This document shows positions 5,156 to 7,472 of a DNA stretch of 7,472 nucleotides, piece by piece. The stretch lies in NCBI GenBank assembly GCA_030638785.1, contig DAOWDY010000025.1, forward strand, positions 1-7,472, given 5' to 3'. The position numbers and the translations under genes are program-made. Each line of letters starts with the position of its first letter. Positions within the stretch are counted from its first letter, which is position 1. The stretch comes from Candidatus Thorarchaeota archaeon (GTDB lineage Archaea > Asgardarchaeota > Thorarchaeia > Thorarchaeales > Thorarchaeaceae). The notes below the pieces were generated by a model that had not been told where the DNA came from, made no database searches, and was given only the letters and a program-made list of their open reading frames with translations.

Positions 5156-6886
5156 ACGCGTCAAATATGATTGAAGTTCACGTAGAATTTTTCTCTTTAT
5201 CTCTTCAACATTGCCGCCTTGACTTTCAATTACGATATCCTGAAGAACGCCATTCAACCTATCGTAACTCAAAGTAACCATGGCCTCATCAGCCCCATCA
5301 GGTTCGCTGAAGATGTAATGCGTTCTGATTGACTCACGGTCTTCATGTACTTCCTCATCAATTGATGTGACAACCTTTGTTGATAGATACTTCTCAATAT
5401 TCTCCGGGTCACAGCGCTGATTCAATGCATGTCGAATAAGATGATCCTTCTCGACGTGAGTTCCCATCCACTCCATTGATTTCTTGAGGCCGATCACTAT
5501 CACAAGCCATAGAACTACTGCCGAACCAAAGAAGAGCAAGGGGTAATCAGCAGCCATAGCAGCATATGGCGTAATGTACTCGCCAGTAATTGCCAAAATT
5601 ATGTCAAATGCTATTGTACCTGATAGAACCAGTTGGATAATACTCAGTGAATCACCAGTTCTTTCGCTTGCTTTAATGACCTCACTCGTACTTCTAGTAT
5701 TGTCACGAAGAGCACTATAGACTCGTCGCATTTGCTGCTCTATCTGAGTAGACAAGAGAGTCTGGAGACCTTCAACCTCACTCTTGATGCTATTAAGGAC
5801 AAGTTCTATGTCATTGATTCGTTCAATGAGTGATGCAAAACCACTGTCTATCTCAAGCATCTTTCTGAGCTTGGGTTGTACTTTGTCAGCTGCATCCTGC
5901 CATCTCTTTGCTATCATGGTGAAGCCGCGGTCTAGATAACCCTCAGCAGAGGTCAGAATTGTATAATTTGCTGTGGCGTCGGTTAGTATGTTTTGTGCCT
6001 TTGAAATGACAGAATAATCACCCTCTGAGGTCCTTTCTAGGAAGTTCACGACCCGCGATAGTTCATCACCAAGGAGCGACATTCGATTGAATAGACCATC
6101 TACAAAAATCTCTGCACTTCTAAGTAGCGAGTAGAATGTAATCAGGATTTCATAATCTTTCCATTTTGGAGATACAATCAACATTCCACCATCACCCATG
6201 AAAATTCTAGTGTCTTCTTCTGGGAGAAAGTGAGCCAATTGCATATTATCTAGAACTTGCTCTAACTCATTCTGATGTTCCTCTCCATCAGCGTAGAAAT
6301 CCATATCGTCCTCATGAGGTGTTATTGAGGATGCAAGGAGACCAAGAAACTTGTATCTAGTATTTGGAGTGCCTTTGAATATGCAATCCAAAATGCCACG
6401 CTGATGATGAGTAAGCAATGTATCCATAAGTAGTGATGAATCATTCATCAGATCTGTTACGACTCGTGCGATGTGGTCCAGTGATGCTGTAGGTTCTTCA
6501 GATAAGTCATCATCTCCAATACGAGCCATTTCACATCCATAGATCACGTGACCTTCGTGACTCAGGAACATGCCAATGATTTCTTCTTGTTTGACTGTAT
6601 CATCTGGATCCTGCATACTCGCTTCGCATGCAATGTATTCGGAACCCTTAGAGTCTAATACACGGACGGAGTTACATCGTTTCTCAGATACAAAAGTAGC
6701 CTTCTCAGGCCACTCATCCATCAACATTGTGACGAACTCCCCATGAAGAGTTCGTTTAGACATCAATTTCTGACCGATTGCTGCAAGCGTGTTCCGATCA
6801 CTGGGAAGGAACTCACTCAGAATCAGTTTTACTCCACCAAGTTTTATTGATTCCAGAAGTTCATCTTTGATGTATCCTTGTGTCAT
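5144..6886 (-). CDS. Unknown membrane protein with long helical region and two transmembrane segments
   Basis: I do not recognise this 580-residue protein (numbering here starts at the ATG at 6886). Residues about 1-240 are soluble, acidic and mixed alpha/beta. Residues about 245-415 are mostly helical with coiled-coil character, clearest around 350-395 (heptad-like leucines and isoleucines, many E/Q/R). Two hydrophobic segments follow (about 415-435 and 449-467) with a short loop carrying GEYITPYAAMAAD. A basic stop (GLKKS) leads into a soluble tail of about 110 residues. The order resembles CorA-like or RMD1/DUF155-like proteins (soluble domain, long helix, paired C-terminal membrane helices), but there is no GMN motif after the first membrane helix and the tail is much longer. 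Both ends are therefore probably cytoplasmic. A TTG at 6889 also lies in frame; the ATG is chosen because GGAGGG ends six bases before it. It overlaps the upstream gene by one base. Confidence 0.8.
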   Translation of the reverse strand: MTQGYIKDELLESIKLGGVKLILSEFLPSDRNTLAAIGQKLMSKRTLHGEFVTMLMDEWPEKATFVSEKRCNSVRVLDSKGSEYIACEASMQDPDDTVKQEEIIGMFLSHEGHVIYGCEMARIGDDDLSEEPTASLDHIARVVTDLMNDSSLLMDTLLTHHQRGILDCIFKGTPNTRYKFLGLLASSITPHEDDMDFYADGEEHQNELEQVLDNMQLAHFLPEEDTRIFMGDGGMLIVSPKWKDYEILITFYSLLRSAEIFVDGLFNRMSLLGDELSRVVNFLERTSEGDYSVISKAQNILTDATANYTILTSAEGYLDRGFTMIAKRWQDAADKVQPKLRKMLEIDSGFASLIERINDIELVLNSIKSEVEGLQTLLSTQIEQQMRRVYSALRDNTRSTSEVIKASERTGDSLSIIQLVLSGTIAFDIILAITGEYITPYAAMAADYPLLFFGSAVVLWLVIVIGLKKSMEWMGTHVEKDHLIRHALNQRCDPENIEKYLSTKVVTSIDEEVHEDRESIRTHYIFSEPDGADEAMVTLSYDRLNGVLQDIVIESQGGNVEEIKRKILRELQSYLTRSDI

Positions 6887-7472
6887 CAATTGCCCTCCTT
6901 TGTCTTATCATCGATGTAATCTTCTTTGTCTGCTCCAAACCATCCAAAGTTGAACGTTGGGAGGTAGGATTTGGTAGCATACGGAATATCCTCGATGTCG
7001 CCTATTGCAATTTCTTCATTAAAATTGCAGGGATCACATCTGAAAGAGATATCAGCACCCTTCATTGCGACTGAATACAACCCTCCACAGGTATGGTGAA
7101 TAAGTGTACTTGCTTCCTGTTGGATAGATTCCGTTGCGGTCTGAATCTTCTCTTGCCCAAGCTCTGTAAGCCTATACGCAGTCACAAATCCATATTGTGA
7201 TGTACTAACCCTGAGAATCGAGATCATTCTCAGATTCAAAAGGTCCTCCAAGTCATCTTTTCCTTCTCTGCTAACGTTTAGCCATTCTCGAGTTCCATCT
7301 AGCATTGGTACACTCCAGGGAGCATAATCATAATCGCGAAAAACACCTTTCACTATTCCATGATAGATGATTGCCATTATAGGCAATTCTTTCACCCAAA
7401 TGGGATTCTCCTCATGTCCTTCGCGCGTGTAAGCATCAATCACTAAAAGAAGACGCATCATATCATCAGTAA
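6886..7472 (-). CDS. Unknown winged-helix-like protein with zinc-ribbon-like C-terminal motif, possibly 5'-partial
   Basis: From the first ATG at 7461 the product has 191 residues, but the frame is open to the window edge (TDD before the first M) and no ribosome site precedes 7461, so the true start may lie outside. I do not recognise the family. Residues about 23-108 look like a winged helix: a helix (ELPIMAIIYHGIVKGV), a second helix (DDLEDLLNLRMI), then a wing-like hairpin closing with AYRLTELGQEKI, a phrase typical of PadR/MarR-type domains. Residues 123-145 carry H-x-C then C-x2-C (H123, C125, C142, C145), which could bind one zinc. The acidic C-terminus is probably unstructured. The stop (TGA) overlaps the next gene's ATG, so the two are co-translated. 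It could be a DNA-binding regulator or a protein-binding adaptor; it is soluble. Confidence 0.7.
   Translation of the reverse strand, partial: TDDMMRLLLVIDAYTREGHEENPIWVKELPIMAIIYHGIVKGVFRDYDYAPWSVPMLDGTREWLNVSREGKDDLEDLLNLRMISILRVSTSQYGFVTAYRLTELGQEKIQTATESIQQEASTLIHHTCGGLYSVAMKGADISFRCDPCNFNEEIAIGDIEDIPYATKSYLPTFNFGWFGADKEDYIDDKTKEGN
6893..6898 (-). promoter_or_regulatory. Ribosome binding site deciding the start of the 580-residue membrane protein
   Basis: GGAGGG on the minus strand lies six bases before the ATG at 6886 but only three before the in-frame TTG at 6889. The spacing favours the ATG, which makes the junction with the upstream gene the common TGATG overlap. Confidence 0.75.

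Noticed and set aside
6887..6889. TTG as start codon of the unknown membrane protein
   Set aside because: It is only three bases from the GGAGGG ribosome site; the ATG at 6886 has proper spacing.
6880..7074. Plus-strand open frame of 64 codons
   Set aside because: It is antisense to the junction of the two minus-strand genes and has no ribosome site or family pattern.

Overview
The window looks archaeal. The start region of the transporter operon has TATA-like elements on both strands instead of bacterial -35/-10 boxes. Genes are preceded by GGAGG-type Shine-Dalgarno sequences. The regulator is an HTH protein with a C-terminal ThiN domain (ThiR type), a family known from archaea. The solute-binding protein has a membrane anchor in place of a bacterial lipobox. 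The wording of the unknown proteins would suit an Asgard-type or other mesophilic archaeon, but the sequence alone does not settle the phylum.

Left edge (1-211, minus): the first 70 codons of a GNAT-type N-acetyltransferase run off the window. Next (278-1207, minus) is thiR, a thiamine-phosphate-sensing repressor with an HTH, a cysteine-rich middle segment and a ThiN ligand domain. An 85-bp divergent promoter region (1208-1292) follows. It has a TATA-like box for each direction, an imperfect palindrome between the two expected start sites, and a repeated CAGTTGTA. On the plus strand, 1293-5124 is a compact operon, thiB-thiP-thiQ: a membrane-anchored thiamine-binding protein, a fused two-domain permease and an ATPase with a TOBE-like tail. 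The genes are separated by 14 nt and then overlap by 1 nt. Together regulator and transporter form a self-contained thiamine salvage locus. When thiamine phosphates are plentiful, ThiR should bind the shared region and silence both sides; when they run short, the transporter is made.

Right part (5144-7472, minus): two genes of unknown function lie convergent to the transporter operon and overlap each other by 1 nt (TGATG). The upstream one, open at the window edge, looks like a winged-helix protein with a C-terminal zinc-ribbon-like motif. The downstream one is a 580-residue protein with a soluble N-terminal part, a long helical region, two membrane segments and a soluble C-terminal tail. This pair is the least explained part of the window. 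A 7-bp perfect hairpin and a 12-bp palindrome sit where the two operons meet.
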